IMG/VR virus record: IMGVR_UViG_3300025286_000070
Span: 1 to 33,653 of that record
DNA length: 33,653 nucleotides
Direction: 5' to 3' (one strand)
Origin: a virus
The notes below the pieces were generated by a model that was not told the origin of the DNA, did no database searches, and worked only from the letters and a program-made list of their open reading frames with translations. The position numbers and the translations under genes are program-made. Below, piece by piece: positions 16,501 to 26,100 of the stretch. Each line of letters starts with the position of its first letter. The stretch's first letter is position 1.

Positions 16501-19201
16501 CGCTGGAGACAGCGGATCCACAGGTATCACGCCAGGCGACACACTGACGATTGCTGGTGGAACGAACGTCACCACGGCAATGTCTGGCGACACGCTGACG
16601 GTCACATCAACAGACACGAACACGATGGGTTCTGGGTTTGTTCTCGAGGATGGGGACGGTACTGAAGTCACCATCACCGAGAACAAGGAAGTTAAGATCG
16701 TCGAGGGGACTGGTATTGATGTCGATTGGACTGATACCAGCAATGGGTCTGACGGTGATCCGTATGATCTCACCATCTCCTGTAATCTCGAAGGGACCGA
16801 AGTAGCGTCAACAGGTGAGGGCGGGGGTAGTAAGTTCCTCCGAGAAGACGGTGACGGGACGTGCAGTTGGCAGACCATCAGCGTTACGGGAATGAGTAGT
16901 TTCTTTCTCGAAGACGGCGATGGAACCGAGGTGGAGATCTCCAACGCCAAGGAAGTGAAGTTCGTCGAGGGAACTGGGATCGACATCGATTGGACGGACA
17001 CCAGTAACGGTACGGATGGCGACCCCTACGACTTGACGTTCACCTGTAACCTGGAGGGCACAGAACTTGTGTCCACCGGAGAGAGCGGGGGCAGCAAGTT
17101 CTTGCGGGAGGACGGTGACGGGACGTGCAGTTGGCAGACCATTAGCGTTACGGGAATGAGTAGTTTCTTTCTCGAAGACGGTGATGGAACCGAGGTGGAG
17201 ATCTCCAATGCCAAGGAGGTCAAGTTCGTTGAGGGTGGTGGCATCGACATCGACTGGACGGACACCAGTGATGGATCAGATTCCGATCCTTACGACCTGA
17301 CCTTTACGGTATCTGACACAACCGTGGCCGGAGATAGCGGATCCACGGGGATCACCCCCGGTGATACGCTCACCATTGCGGGCGGCACCAATGTCACCAC
17401 GGCGATGTCAGGTGACACGCTGACCATTACATCAACAGACACGAACACGATGGGTTCCGGTTTCGTCCTTGAGGATGGCGACGGGACCGAGGTCACGGTC
17501 ACCGAGAACAAGGAAGTCAAGTTCGTTGAAGGCACCGGGATCGACATTGACTGGACTGATACCAGCAATGGCTCTGACGGTGATCCTTACGATCTGACAT
17601 TTACTTGTAATCTCGAAGGGACCGAACTTGTATCCACGGGGGAAAGTGGTGGCAGCAAGTTTCTCCGTGAGGATGGTGACGGCACTTGCAGTTGGCAGAC
17701 GATCAGCGTCACCGGGATGAGTAGTTTCTTCCTTGAAGACGGGGATGGGACCGAAGTCGAAATCTCGAATGCCAAGGAGGTGAAGTTCATTGAAGGTGGC
17801 GGGATCGATATCGATTGGACCGACACCAGCAATGGTACTGATGGCGATCCGTATGACCTGACCTTCACGGTCGCTGACACGACTGTCGCCGGAGACAGCG
17901 GTTCCACGGGTATCACGCCAGGTGACACGCTGACGATAGCGGGTGGAACCAATGTCACGACCGCAATGTCGGGTGATACCCTGACAGTCACATCAACCGA
18001 CACGAACACCACCTACTCGGCTGGGACGTTGCTCGACCTCTCAACCACGACGTTCAATGTGGATTTGACCGAGGCTGCTGAAGCGGTACTAGCCAATGGC
18101 GACTACATCCTGTTCCTCGATGGCGGTGCCACTGGATCGCACGCGAAAGAGGCGATTGCGGATGTGGCAACCCTGTTTGCCGGGGATGGACTGACCGCCT
18201 CTGCGTCGGTCATGGCTGTCAACGTGGATGACTCGACCATCGAGACGAGTTCCGATGCGATCAGGGTCAAGGATAACGGAGTCACCCTGGCCAAGATGGC
18301 TGGTCTTGCGAGGGGGAAGATCATCTACGGAGATGCCAGCGGTGATCCTGCCGCGCTGGCGGTAGGCAGTGCCAATACTGTTCTACAATCTGACGGCACA
18401 GACGCATCGTGGGGGACTGTGGCAACAGCGATGATTGCCGACAATGCGGTTTCTCTCGCCAAGATGGCCGGTATTACCAGGGGCAGCATCATCTACGGTG
18501 ATGCCAGTGGTGATCCAGCGGCTCTAGGTGTTGGATCCAACACCTATGTCCTGACATCCGATGGAACGGATATCGCGTGGGCAGCGGCCAGTGGTGGGGG
18601 TGGGATCTCGTGGGATGGTTCGACCGCACAAGGAGTCGCCACCTTCAAGGACTCAGACGAGGCAACGGTCGAGGCGAACCTCACGTTCGACGGGAACTCT
18701 CTCTTGGTGGTCACCGGCAGTTCGTCAGCAATCCCGTGTACGATCAAGGGCGCGAGCGGTCAGTCGGCTGATTTCCTGGTCGTGGAGAACAGCAGCGGGA
18801 CGGATCAGTTCACCGTCAATAGCAGTGGCCACGTAAATCTGGCGACGGGTAACCTCCGCTTCGAGACAGGTGGAACGAGGGTCATCAACGTCAGGGAGGA
18901 ATCCGGCACGGACACGGCGGGTAAGGATCTCTTCCTCAAGGCCGGTAAGGGAACGGGAACCGGCGAGGGTGGCGACATCCGCTTGTACACGTCACCAGCA
19001 GGAGGATCATCTAATTCAAGTACGAATGCGTGGACCGAGGTGGTAAAGATCCGAAACGACAAGATTGTCGATTTCAAGATCGCGGCACACGCTGATTCTG
19101 GGATGACGCTCCAGGAGGCGCAGACGATGGGTGCGAACCTTTACCTGGAAATCAAGGTTGCAGGGACGCAGTATTATCTGCCGCTGTACGAGGAACCGTA
19201 A
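13592..19201 (+). CDS. Giant repeat-built tail fibre
   Basis: This 1869-residue protein has a fibre-type N-terminal region (residues 1-225: RLRIDSSGNMGIGTSDPSTK then VEGAVTLKE). Next comes a long array of repeated beta modules (about residues 228-1473) interrupted by unique segments such as GRDSSGAGVIEEITPANLRT. The C-terminal region contains two KMAG(L/I)xRGxIIYGDASGDPAAL repeats and Gly-rich fibre segments (GGDIRLYTSPAGG). It ends LYLEIKVAGTQYYLPLYEEP. No Peptidase_S74 autochaperone, lectin or depolymerase signature is visible. It should trimerise into a long receptor-binding or structural fibre. A small acidic gene overlaps its stop by one base and may assist folding. The array is described separately. 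Confidence 0.85.
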   Translation: MGIVNRGYEQCRFVDPAGGGVARMRRAQNNLAGKHSVLRELGLGTNDPEKILHLLSETTGGGLLVERIQDTANPTAVTLRKSRGDLDAQTVISNNDNLGDFLIEGYVGANNGYETVADFRFEVDGSVSDAAYGAPMRMVLKLATGSALTERLRIDSSGNMGIGTSDPSTKLTVEGAVTLKEQSAADGDTAAYGQVWVKTATPNQLYFTTDAGNDIQLTSGTAIAAVDTTVAGDSGSTGITPGDTLTIAGGTNVTTAMSGDTLTVTSTDTNTQLTQEQVEDYAGALVASGGTKTGISVTYQDGTGDMDFVISDLTVAGDSGSTGMTPGDTLTIAGGTNVSTAMSGDTLTITSTDTNTMGSGFILEDGDGTEVTITENKEVKIVEGTGIDVNWTDTSNGTDGDPYDLTISCDLEGTELKSTGESSGVKFLREDGDGTCSWQGITDEVGITGVSITTDSGAGAKAADSSGLAEFDLIGGEGIDVTNTLHTITVAGENATTSNRGVASFHSDNFSVSSGAVTIKDQGVVYAEIQNVSATDRILGRDSSGAGVIEEITPANLRTMLNVADGSTAVTTENIQDIVGAMFDGNTETRIAATYEDGDGTIDLVVTDMTANTMGSGFVLEDGDGTEVTITENKEVKFVEGGGIDIDWTDVTPGSDADPFDLTFTVPDLTVAGDSGSTGMTPGDTVTIAGGTNVTTAMSGDTLTVTSTDTNTTYSAGDGLDLSGTTFSTDLKSNGGLVIESTELAVDLGASSVTGTLAVGDGGSGQTSYTNGQLLIGNTTGNTLAKGTLTAGTNVTITNGSGSITIASADTNTMGSGFVLEDGDGTEVTVTENKEVKFVEGGGIDIDWTDTSNGTDGDPYDLTFTVSDTTVAGDSGSTGITPGDTLTIAGGTNVSTAMSGDTLTITSTDTNTMGSGFVLEDGDGTEVAITENKEVKFVEGGGIDIDWTDVSPGSDADPYDLTFTVSDTTVAGDSGSTGITPGDTLTIAGGTNVTTAMSGDTLTVTSTDTNTMGSGFVLEDGDGTEVTITENKEVKIVEGTGIDVDWTDTSNGSDGDPYDLTISCNLEGTEVASTGEGGGSKFLREDGDGTCSWQTISVTGMSSFFLEDGDGTEVEISNAKEVKFVEGTGIDIDWTDTSNGTDGDPYDLTFTCNLEGTELVSTGESGGSKFLREDGDGTCSWQTISVTGMSSFFLEDGDGTEVEISNAKEVKFVEGGGIDIDWTDTSDGSDSDPYDLTFTVSDTTVAGDSGSTGITPGDTLTIAGGTNVTTAMSGDTLTITSTDTNTMGSGFVLEDGDGTEVTVTENKEVKFVEGTGIDIDWTDTSNGSDGDPYDLTFTCNLEGTELVSTGESGGSKFLREDGDGTCSWQTISVTGMSSFFLEDGDGTEVEISNAKEVKFIEGGGIDIDWTDTSNGTDGDPYDLTFTVADTTVAGDSGSTGITPGDTLTIAGGTNVTTAMSGDTLTVTSTDTNTTYSAGTLLDLSTTTFNVDLTEAAEAVLANGDYILFLDGGATGSHAKEAIADVATLFAGDGLTASASVMAVNVDDSTIETSSDAIRVKDNGVTLAKMAGLARGKIIYGDASGDPAALAVGSANTVLQSDGTDASWGTVATAMIADNAVSLAKMAGITRGSIIYGDASGDPAALGVGSNTYVLTSDGTDIAWAAASGGGGISWDGSTAQGVATFKDSDEATVEANLTFDGNSLLVVTGSSSAIPCTIKGASGQSADFLVVENSSGTDQFTVNSSGHVNLATGNLRFETGGTRVINVREESGTDTAGKDLFLKAGKGTGTGEGGDIRLYTSPAGGSSNSSTNAWTEVVKIRNDKIVDFKIAAHADSGMTLQEAQTMGANLYLEIKVAGTQYYLPLYEEP
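14273..18010 (+). repeat. Modular repeat array inside the tail-fibre gene (A, B, C modules)
   Basis: Three module types recur. A (44 residues, TVAGDSGSTGITPGDTLTIA and following) occurs at 14273, 14528, 15596, 16196, 16493, 17318 and 17879, each 132 bases. B (53 residues, MGSGFVLEDGDGTEV onward) occurs at 14660, 15431, 16031, 16328, 16625 and 17450. A variant B' (52 residues, MSSFFLEDGDGTEVEISNAK) occurs at 16892, 17156 and 17717. C (36 residues, NLEGTE to REDGDGTCSWQ) occurs at 16784, 17048 and 17609, with a diverged copy near 14819. The order from 16031 is B A B A B C B' C B' A B C B' A. Copies are nearly identical in protein but differ at many third codon positions. Confidence 0.95.
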
Positions 19202-19512
19202 TGTCACAGATCACGATCAACGCCTGGGACAAGGACATCACGATTGACTTCCCGGACGACATGGAAGGCCAGGCACCGGCCGCGTTTGTCCTGCAGTACG
19301 ACTACGAGGAAACGATCCTCGATGATGACGATAACGAGATCCCCAACCCCCAGGACGAGGTGGAATTCACGGTTCACCGCATTCTGGATTTCATCAAGGA
19401 CGTGATTCGGGCGTCCGGGATCAAGGTCGCGCGAGACGCGGCGGCTGATGCGGCGCGGCTGGACATCCAGGACAAGTTGAACCAGATCGAGTTGACGATC
19501 GAAGACGCATAG
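19201..19512 (+). CDS. Small acidic protein after the fibre; possible fibre chaperone
   Basis: This 103-residue protein has an ATG overlapping the fibre stop (TAATG), so it is translationally coupled to the fibre. Residues 1-40 are beta-like and acidic (QITINAWDKDITIDFPDD). A very acidic patch (LDDDDNEIPNPQDEVEF) is followed by a C-terminal helix of about 45 residues with heptad-like spacing (RDAAADAARLDIQDKLNQIE). Tail-fibre assembly proteins often sit exactly here, and a small acidic helical protein would fit, but there is no recognisable chaperone family signature. Confidence 0.7.
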   Translation: MSQITINAWDKDITIDFPDDMEGQAPAAFVLQYDYEETILDDDDNEIPNPQDEVEFTVHRILDFIKDVIRASGIKVARDAAADAARLDIQDKLNQIELTIEDA

Positions 19513-19521
19513 GGATCGATC

Positions 19522-21051
19522 ATGCCGCTAAATATACAATTGCCGCGCACAGGAGGAAATCCAGGATGGAGAATCGATCAATCGGTTGCCGACCCAGGCG
19601 GTTTGGGCGTCTATCAACTTGGCGGCGCATACAACATAAGTAGGGGTGGGGGGGGGACGAGTTGGAATTTTTACCCCTACGATCCTGCCGGCGGTTTCAT
19701 GGCCGGCGGTTACAACAACACGGCTATGGGTTATCCGGTTCAAAACGTAGGCGATTACGGGTCGTGGGCACCGCCCGCTACGACACCGCCAGTTGGAACA
19801 ACGCCGGCAGCGGGAACAACGCCGGCCGCAGAGACGACCCTGACGGCGGGGACGATGCCAGCGACCGAGACGGGTACGGCACCCGTCGTCGGAACAACAC
19901 CAGCTACGACAGGCGTGGCCGGAACAACCCCGGCTACCGGACTGGCAACCACAACCGGCACACCGAACCAGGCACAGAACGTCGTCGGTCCTTGGGGAAC
20001 CGGACCTGGCGGTGGGATTACCTACCAGCCCAATATCGGTGCCACCGGTCCAATGCAGTACCCAGGGATGGGTGGCATGGGCCAGATGGGTCCAAGACAA
20101 TACCCGGCAATGGGCGGGATGGCACCCCGGCAGTTTTCGGCGATGGGGATGGGTGCCGGTTATCCCCAGACTGTTCTCCCGCAGCCGCAGTATCCGGCTG
20201 CCGGGGACCGGCCTACGTACACCGACTACACCAACCGCGAGATCATCAATTCACTTCGAGCGTCGAAGAACTGGTCAATGCCTGGAGCGACCGAGGGGAC
20301 GTACCGGGAGCGCGAAGGCTGGACGCCGCAGACCGATCAGCAGATCCTCGACTACATGGCATCGCAGCCGGCGTCGTGGATGACCGATCAGTTGGAGGAC
20401 TATCGGCCCGCGGCACTGGCACGGATGGCCGAGGACATCAATCAGCGCAACGAATTCCTGACGCGGACACAGGCTGGTGACGTTCAGAACATTGCCAACC
20501 AGAGCCTGATCAATTCGATGGCGATGCTGCGGGGATACGGCCAGAGCGGTCTGCGAGAGGTCGAGAAGAATTACCTGAGAAACGTCGGTCGTGGTCGTGC
20601 GAATCTTGCGAGTCGGGGCATGACTGGCACGACGGTTTACGATGCCATGCGACGTGGTGCCGGCGAACAGGCGATGGACGACTGGATGAGGGTCCAGGAT
20701 GCCATCACTTCTCAGAAGATCAACACTTACCAGCAGGGAATGGGGCAGATCCTCAACGCGATCAACTCGATCCAGTATCGGCAGATGCAGCCGATGGAAT
20801 TCGCCAACTTGTACCAGGCGTTTGGCGAGGGCGGTGCGGGTGCGGCTGCACCAGCGGCACCGAGTACGACGACATCGGCCCTGCTGGGCGGACTGGCTGG
20901 TGTTGCCACGCCGTTGTTGCTCAATTCTCTGCTCGGTCCAGCCGGCGGTGCCGTGAGTGGTCTTGCCAACGTCGGTGCCAACGTCCTCGGTGGGATTGGG
21001 GACGTGGCGGAGGACATCTGGGACTTTGTTGAAGATCTATGGCCGTTCTAA
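19522..21051 (+). CDS. Internal virion/ejection-type protein, first of three
   Basis: This 509-residue protein has AGGGA six bases before the ATG. The N-terminal 230 residues are low complexity: Gly/Asn/Tyr, then GTTPA-type Thr/Pro/Ala repeats, then (Q/M)YP(G/A)MGGM repeats. The C-terminal half is helical: RTQAGDVQNIANQSLIN, then a NLASRGMTGTTVYDAMRRGA segment seen in phage internal proteins, then QQGMGQILNAINSI. It ends with a Gly/Ala/Leu-rich hydrophobic stretch (ALLGGLAGVATPLLLNSLLG, residues about 452-472) and an acidic tail (DVAEDIWDFVEDLWPF). The hydrophobic stretch could insert into a host membrane during DNA ejection. Its position before two larger helical proteins parallels T7 genes 14-15-16. 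A nine-G run lies near codon 43. Confidence 0.65.
   Translation: MPLNIQLPRTGGNPGWRIDQSVADPGGLGVYQLGGAYNISRGGGGTSWNFYPYDPAGGFMAGGYNNTAMGYPVQNVGDYGSWAPPATTPPVGTTPAAGTTPAAETTLTAGTMPATETGTAPVVGTTPATTGVAGTTPATGLATTTGTPNQAQNVVGPWGTGPGGGITYQPNIGATGPMQYPGMGGMGQMGPRQYPAMGGMAPRQFSAMGMGAGYPQTVLPQPQYPAAGDRPTYTDYTNREIINSLRASKNWSMPGATEGTYREREGWTPQTDQQILDYMASQPASWMTDQLEDYRPAALARMAEDINQRNEFLTRTQAGDVQNIANQSLINSMAMLRGYGQSGLREVEKNYLRNVGRGRANLASRGMTGTTVYDAMRRGAGEQAMDDWMRVQDAITSQKINTYQQGMGQILNAINSIQYRQMQPMEFANLYQAFGEGGAGAAAPAAPSTTTSALLGGLAGVATPLLLNSLLGPAGGAVSGLANVGANVLGGIGDVAEDIWDFVEDLWPF
19648..19656 (+). repeat. Homopolymeric G9 tract in coding sequence
   Basis: Nine consecutive G encode three Gly codons at residues 43-45 of the first ejection-type protein, preceded by GGGG and T. 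Such tracts are slippage-prone and could cause frameshifts in replication, transcription or sequencing. In the given sequence the frame is intact. Confidence 0.9.
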
Positions 21052-21069
21052 TCGTGGCAGGAGCAACCC

Positions 21070-23133
21070 GTGCCAGTTGTTGAAAGTTATCCGAGTATCG
21101 TCGGCATAGCCGAAGTTGCGCAGGCTGCCGGCCAGGGCCGCTACAACCAGTGGTTGGCCGAGTTCAACACCCGGTCGAACGTCGCCAAGACTAACGCGAT
21201 GATGAGCGGTTTTTCCGCCGGTGCGAATGTCGGCATGTCCGCGCTGCGGATGATGCAGCAACAACAGCAGTTCACGCAACGCCAGGGTTTCATCGAGAGT
21301 CAGGCGACGGACAAGTTGAAGGCCGATACGGATCACGCCGCCGCCATGATGCCGGCGTTGGATCCCTGGGTCCAGATGAAATTCCCGCACCTGACAGCGG
21401 AACAACGCGGTGCCTACATCGGTTCGTTGAACCGGAATCAGGTTGACGAGATAGTCAATTCCCAGTCGAACGCTGGCCAGGCATTGGCGTGGCACAATAA
21501 GTTTCGCAGCCCGATGGCGATGGCGCGACAGGCTGAAGACACCTATAACAACGCGATCTCGGGAAAGAAACATCACAATGCCCGTGTCCAGGCTCGTCTT
21601 GAGCCGATACTTCAACGGGTACGCGATGCGGATCTGGATTATGTTGACGGGGCCGTTTACGACGAAATAGCCCGAATTCTGAAAGAGGAAGGCGAGGCGA
21701 AACCTGGCGGGAGTAGATCATCAGAGTGGTATGAAAATGCGGTGGTGATTCGCGATCCGAATACCGGCAAACCCGTCGCCTACACATGGAGAGACCAACA
21801 GAACAAGACGCACACCTACACTCTGCCGAAGGTGGAGGCGGTAACGACTCTAACGCAACCAGAGACTTGGGAGCAACGACACAAACTGAATACGCAGATT
21901 GGTAGCCGACACGCCCAGATGGTTTCGGAGTGGGAATCGAGATATGCGTCTGCACCGGCATACGAAGGCGACAAACCGCAGGTTCCCACAAAGGACGTGG
22001 CACTATTCTCACAGGCTGATGCCACCGGCAGGGTGCGGCATTGGCGACAGTCCCGTGTAGAAGACTCTCCAACAACGATGCGACTTCAGCGGGGGGATAT
22101 GTTTTACACCGAGACAAACATTCCGCCGCGGCCAACGTGGGACGATGCAGTCCGTCAATTCCCCGGTGCTGCTGCGTATCTCGGTGAAGGACAGGCGGTT
22201 GGTGGACCGAGAATGCAGCCGCAGCCGCAGCCGCAGGGCCAGGTTGTGCGGCCGACGCGGCCCGGCGGCGTGATGACACCAGGTCAAGATCCTGGACAGG
22301 CCATGCCTACACCGGTTCCGGTGAGGGCACGACGACCAGGCCTGGCTCCCGCACTCGTACCATCGCCTGGCGGTATGGCAGAATATGGATCGGCTGGAAT
22401 AGAGGAACGTGGTCGTGTGACTCCCGGCGAAACGATCCAACCCGAGGAAATCGAGTTGGGAAGATCAGCAGTCAGAAAACGCAAGGCGCAAGTTGATGCC
22501 AAGGGAGCGGCGATCAAGAAGTTGCGCAAAGATTACGGTAACGCTGGTCAACGAGGATTGACGGAATTGATTGGAGCGGGTCAATTGCGTCCAACGGAAA
22601 CTACGCAGAATTTCGAGGCTGTGGTGCGGAGTGGACAACCGCTGGAGCCGCTGACGAGCCAGTTGATGCTCGAAGCAGAACATCGGGAACTAAACAAACG
22701 AATCAAGGGATTTGACGCCAAGATCAGCAAGGGCCGACAACTTACGGAACCTGGTAAAGATCAAACGGTTTCGGGGTTGGGTCAGGGTGTAGAAATGGCA
22801 AGAGACCGAAGTGCCCGCGAGAACCTGACAAAACGCGAACTTGACATTTATTACCAAGTAAGAGGGCAATTCGCAGAGCGACGAGAATACATTGGGCGAA
22901 TCGCCCAGGCGGCAGTCCTCGCCACACCGCCTGGTGAGCGGGTCGATATTGGAAACATCCCGAACTACACGATGCAAGAATTCGATCTCGGCGTTAGTCG
23001 GGGTCAAATCAGAGTTGGTGAAGTGATTTTATCCGGCACGAAAGGCATCCATTTCGTGGACGAGAAAGACATCCTCGACTCAAAAGATCGAATGTGGAAA
23101 CTTCGTGGTGTGCCGCTAAGAGGAATTCAGTGA
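21070..23133 (+). CDS. Internal virion/ejection-type protein, second of three
   Basis: This 687-residue protein starts at GTG 21070, supported by AGGAG (21059-21063) six bases upstream. It is mostly helical and charged. An N-terminal part has Gly/Met/Gln-rich helices (NVGMSALRMMQQQQQFTQRQ). Next is a segment AGQALAWHNKFRSPMAMARQ, then a Pro/Gln linker at about 380-410 (MQPQPQPQGQVVRPTRPGG). The C-terminal third is rich in Lys/Arg/Glu helices. No signal peptide, membrane segment or enzyme motif is visible. Size and placement between a 509- and a 2097-residue protein fit the role of T7 gp15 in the ejection tube; homology cannot be claimed from inspection. Confidence 0.65.
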   Translation: MPVVESYPSIVGIAEVAQAAGQGRYNQWLAEFNTRSNVAKTNAMMSGFSAGANVGMSALRMMQQQQQFTQRQGFIESQATDKLKADTDHAAAMMPALDPWVQMKFPHLTAEQRGAYIGSLNRNQVDEIVNSQSNAGQALAWHNKFRSPMAMARQAEDTYNNAISGKKHHNARVQARLEPILQRVRDADLDYVDGAVYDEIARILKEEGEAKPGGSRSSEWYENAVVIRDPNTGKPVAYTWRDQQNKTHTYTLPKVEAVTTLTQPETWEQRHKLNTQIGSRHAQMVSEWESRYASAPAYEGDKPQVPTKDVALFSQADATGRVRHWRQSRVEDSPTTMRLQRGDMFYTETNIPPRPTWDDAVRQFPGAAAYLGEGQAVGGPRMQPQPQPQGQVVRPTRPGGVMTPGQDPGQAMPTPVPVRARRPGLAPALVPSPGGMAEYGSAGIEERGRVTPGETIQPEEIELGRSAVRKRKAQVDAKGAAIKKLRKDYGNAGQRGLTELIGAGQLRPTETTQNFEAVVRSGQPLEPLTSQLMLEAEHRELNKRIKGFDAKISKGRQLTEPGKDQTVSGLGQGVEMARDRSARENLTKRELDIYYQVRGQFAERREYIGRIAQAAVLATPPGERVDIGNIPNYTMQEFDLGVSRGQIRVGEVILSGTKGIHFVDEKDILDSKDRMWKLRGVPLRGIQ

Positions 23134-23136
23134 TCG

Positions 23137-26100
23137 ATGGTTTATCCTCCTGATCCGAACGAGTTGTGGGATCCCAGCGATGACGAGCGTGATATCGCTC
23201 TGGAGGAACCGCAACGTGCCCTGGAAGAGTCACAACAGTACCTTCCGGTAAGGCCGCCAATTTCTGTCGATGAAGGTTCCCAACTCTGGGATCCCGAAGA
23301 GGAATTCGTACCGACATTCACCGTCGAGAGGAGGCAAAAAATACGCGGCGAGGGTTCGCTGGAATCGGCAGAACAATTCGCGGATATGATCGCTGCCGAA
23401 ATCAAGGAACTACGGGAGAAGGAAACCGGATGGGCACAGAGAACTGTGCGAGGAGCGAAACGACTGCCCGTAATCGGGGGTCTCCTCAGTGCCGGTTCAC
23501 TCTGGGATGTCTACAAGGCCAGCGAGCGGTACAACCAGGGCCAGTTCTGGAAGGGCGATGCCAAGGCGATCGCCGCCTACATGGCCGAGGCCGAGCGTTA
23601 CGGTGACCTGGGCGTCTGGGACAAGGCCCTGGAAATCGTCCTCGACATCCCCGGTTACGGTGCCGAGATCGCACTGACCGGCAGCGCGATGACTGCAGGA
23701 CGACAACTCGTCCGCAAGGTCGGAACCGAAGTTGCCGAGAAGATGGTCAAACGCGGCGTGCTGAAGACGGTCGGCACCGCTGCGGCTGGCAGAGCGGTTG
23801 CGAGAGGTGCGCAAATAGCTACCAGGGGCGTCGGTGCGGCCGGGGGCCTGGCCGTCGGTGGCGTGGCGATGGCTGCCCGCAGCCCGTGGTTGCTCGCTGA
23901 ACAGGTAACGCAATACGCCGTACAGAATTCGCTCAAGGGTGAAGACAATGCGTTTGCCAAGGCACTCTTGCAGGGTCCGCTCTCAGCGAGCATCACGCTG
24001 GCGACCGAGTTTGCCGGCGGCTCAACGGCTGCGATGCTCGGGAGACTTCCCGGCATCCGCACGTTGAAGAAATTCGTTGCAACCAACTGGTTGAGTGCAG
24101 ACAAGACACGCACCCTTGCCGGTTTTGGGAAACTCAAGGACCGGATCGGTTGGCACGGCATCATTGGCGAAATCGAGGAAGAACGCTGGGACGAATTGCT
24201 GCACGGGTTGACCGGGTTGACCGACGACTACGGTGCCATCCAGGGCATCTTCAGCGACGACCAGGCACGGCAGAGCGAGGCGTGGAAACAGATCGGTTCC
24301 GAGACGATTGCCTTCACCGCGTTTGGTATGCCGTTCACCGTGGCGAGTGCAGCCCAGTATCGACGCGCGGGGATGACTGCCAGGAAGGCACTGGAGAAGT
24401 TCGCCCAGTCGGATAACCCGAGTCGCACGCAGTACGATCGTCTAACCGAAGGAATCAGGGCGCACATGCCCGTTGAGGGGACACCGATCTCGGTGGAGGA
24501 TGACGAAGGAAACACGGTAACCGAACCGTTCGATCCGGGAAAGAAACATCACCGACGTGCGGTTAGGAAGGACGCGCAGCAGATCCTGAACCAGTGGGAT
24601 GCGATGGCTGCAAACGCGCCCCAGGATCAGAAGGATCGAATGGTCGCGGAGGCCGAGGCGATCCTGGCGGCAACCGAGGACGTTGCGACTCAACGTGGTG
24701 CGATGGGCGCATTCGTTGACCGGTTGCTGGAAACCCGCGGTGACGGCGAAGCGATGTTGAAGGACGGTATCGACCTTGCGGAACTCAGGCGACTGCGCGT
24801 CCGGGTTGCGGGTGTACCCACCAACGCAGATCGGACTGCCGAGGAACTGGCGAGAGACTACCCCGAGGCGGCTGGCCTACTGATTGAAAGTGAGGAAACG
24901 GTTTCAGCGACACTGTTCGAGAAGTTGACCGGCATCCCGAATGCGAGCGAGAAGAAGATCGGGGAATTCGGTCAGCAGGTCCAGGACATCATCGGTGCCC
25001 AGTTCATGGAGTCACTGGGGAGGGCCGAGACGGCGCAGCAGCAGTTGTCCCAGGTCGAGGCAGATCAGGCCCAGGCCTTGTCTCAGGCCCAGGCTCAGGC
25101 AAGAGCGACCAGTCCGTTAACAGCGGGAGCCCCCGTTCCCGCCGCCGAGCCAGTCGCCGCCGTTCCCGGTGTCGCGGCGGCGGAAGGGGCCGAGCCAGGT
25201 GCCGCCGTTCCCGCCGCCGAGCCAGGTGCCACAGGTGCTGCAGCGATCGGCGGCAAACCTGGTCAATTCGGCCCGGAGGCATTCGACACCAGCCCCGCGT
25301 CACACGATGCCTACGCGCAGCATTCCCAGTTCGCGATTGCGTTACCGGAACTTCTCGAACTTGCTCAACGTCTTTTCGATGGCGAGAGTCTTGTCCTCGT
25401 TGAGGGCGCACTGGAGCGGATGGGCAAGGCCGGTGAATTCAGGGAGGCGACCGCCAAGAGAGCGGCTCATATCCTGATGAATCCGAAGTATGCCAGTGAC
25501 GCAGCGGAGGCGGCCATTATTCTTGGCCACGAAATCGGACACCTGATCAACTATCTGCCGCACGAAACGCTCAAGAACGGCAACATTCTCGGACGTGTTG
25601 CCGGTCTGCAGAAGTACCTCAAGGGTGCCCTGGCCGGGAAGATCGGTGGCCGGGAACCTATGACCGATGCCGAAAAGACAGTCCTCAAAAAGAAAGTCAG
25701 GTCCGACCTTCTCCAGCAGACCGGGAAGACGCCAACCGACGCCGAAGTTAGGGCAGAGACCAGGGAGAGGGTCCAGGCAGAGAACAAGAAACGCTCCGTC
25801 GTAACTGCGAACGAGTTGCGTGCTGAATTGATCCGTCTCTCGGAGTGGTGGACTCCGCATGGAATGGATCTTGATGTCGAGGCCGGGAGACTGCGGGCAA
25901 TCTCGCAGGAGGCCGTGAAGTCTGGGAAGATGACACAAAAACAGGCCGACGCAGCGTTCGATGCGGGTTACAAGAAGGCAGAAAATTATTTGACGTATCG
26001 ACATTCGTCATCCGAGTTGATGGCCCAGTCGTTGAGCGTGTTGCTGGTCGCCCCCAAGGAACTGCAGGAGCGGGCACCGATCTTCTGGGAATTATTCGGC

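Noticed and set aside
14206-18012. Many minus-strand frames of 60-180 codons across the fibre gene
   Set aside because: They repeat with the same period as the fibre modules and are simply the reverse translation of the repeats (Ser/Pro/Val-rich).
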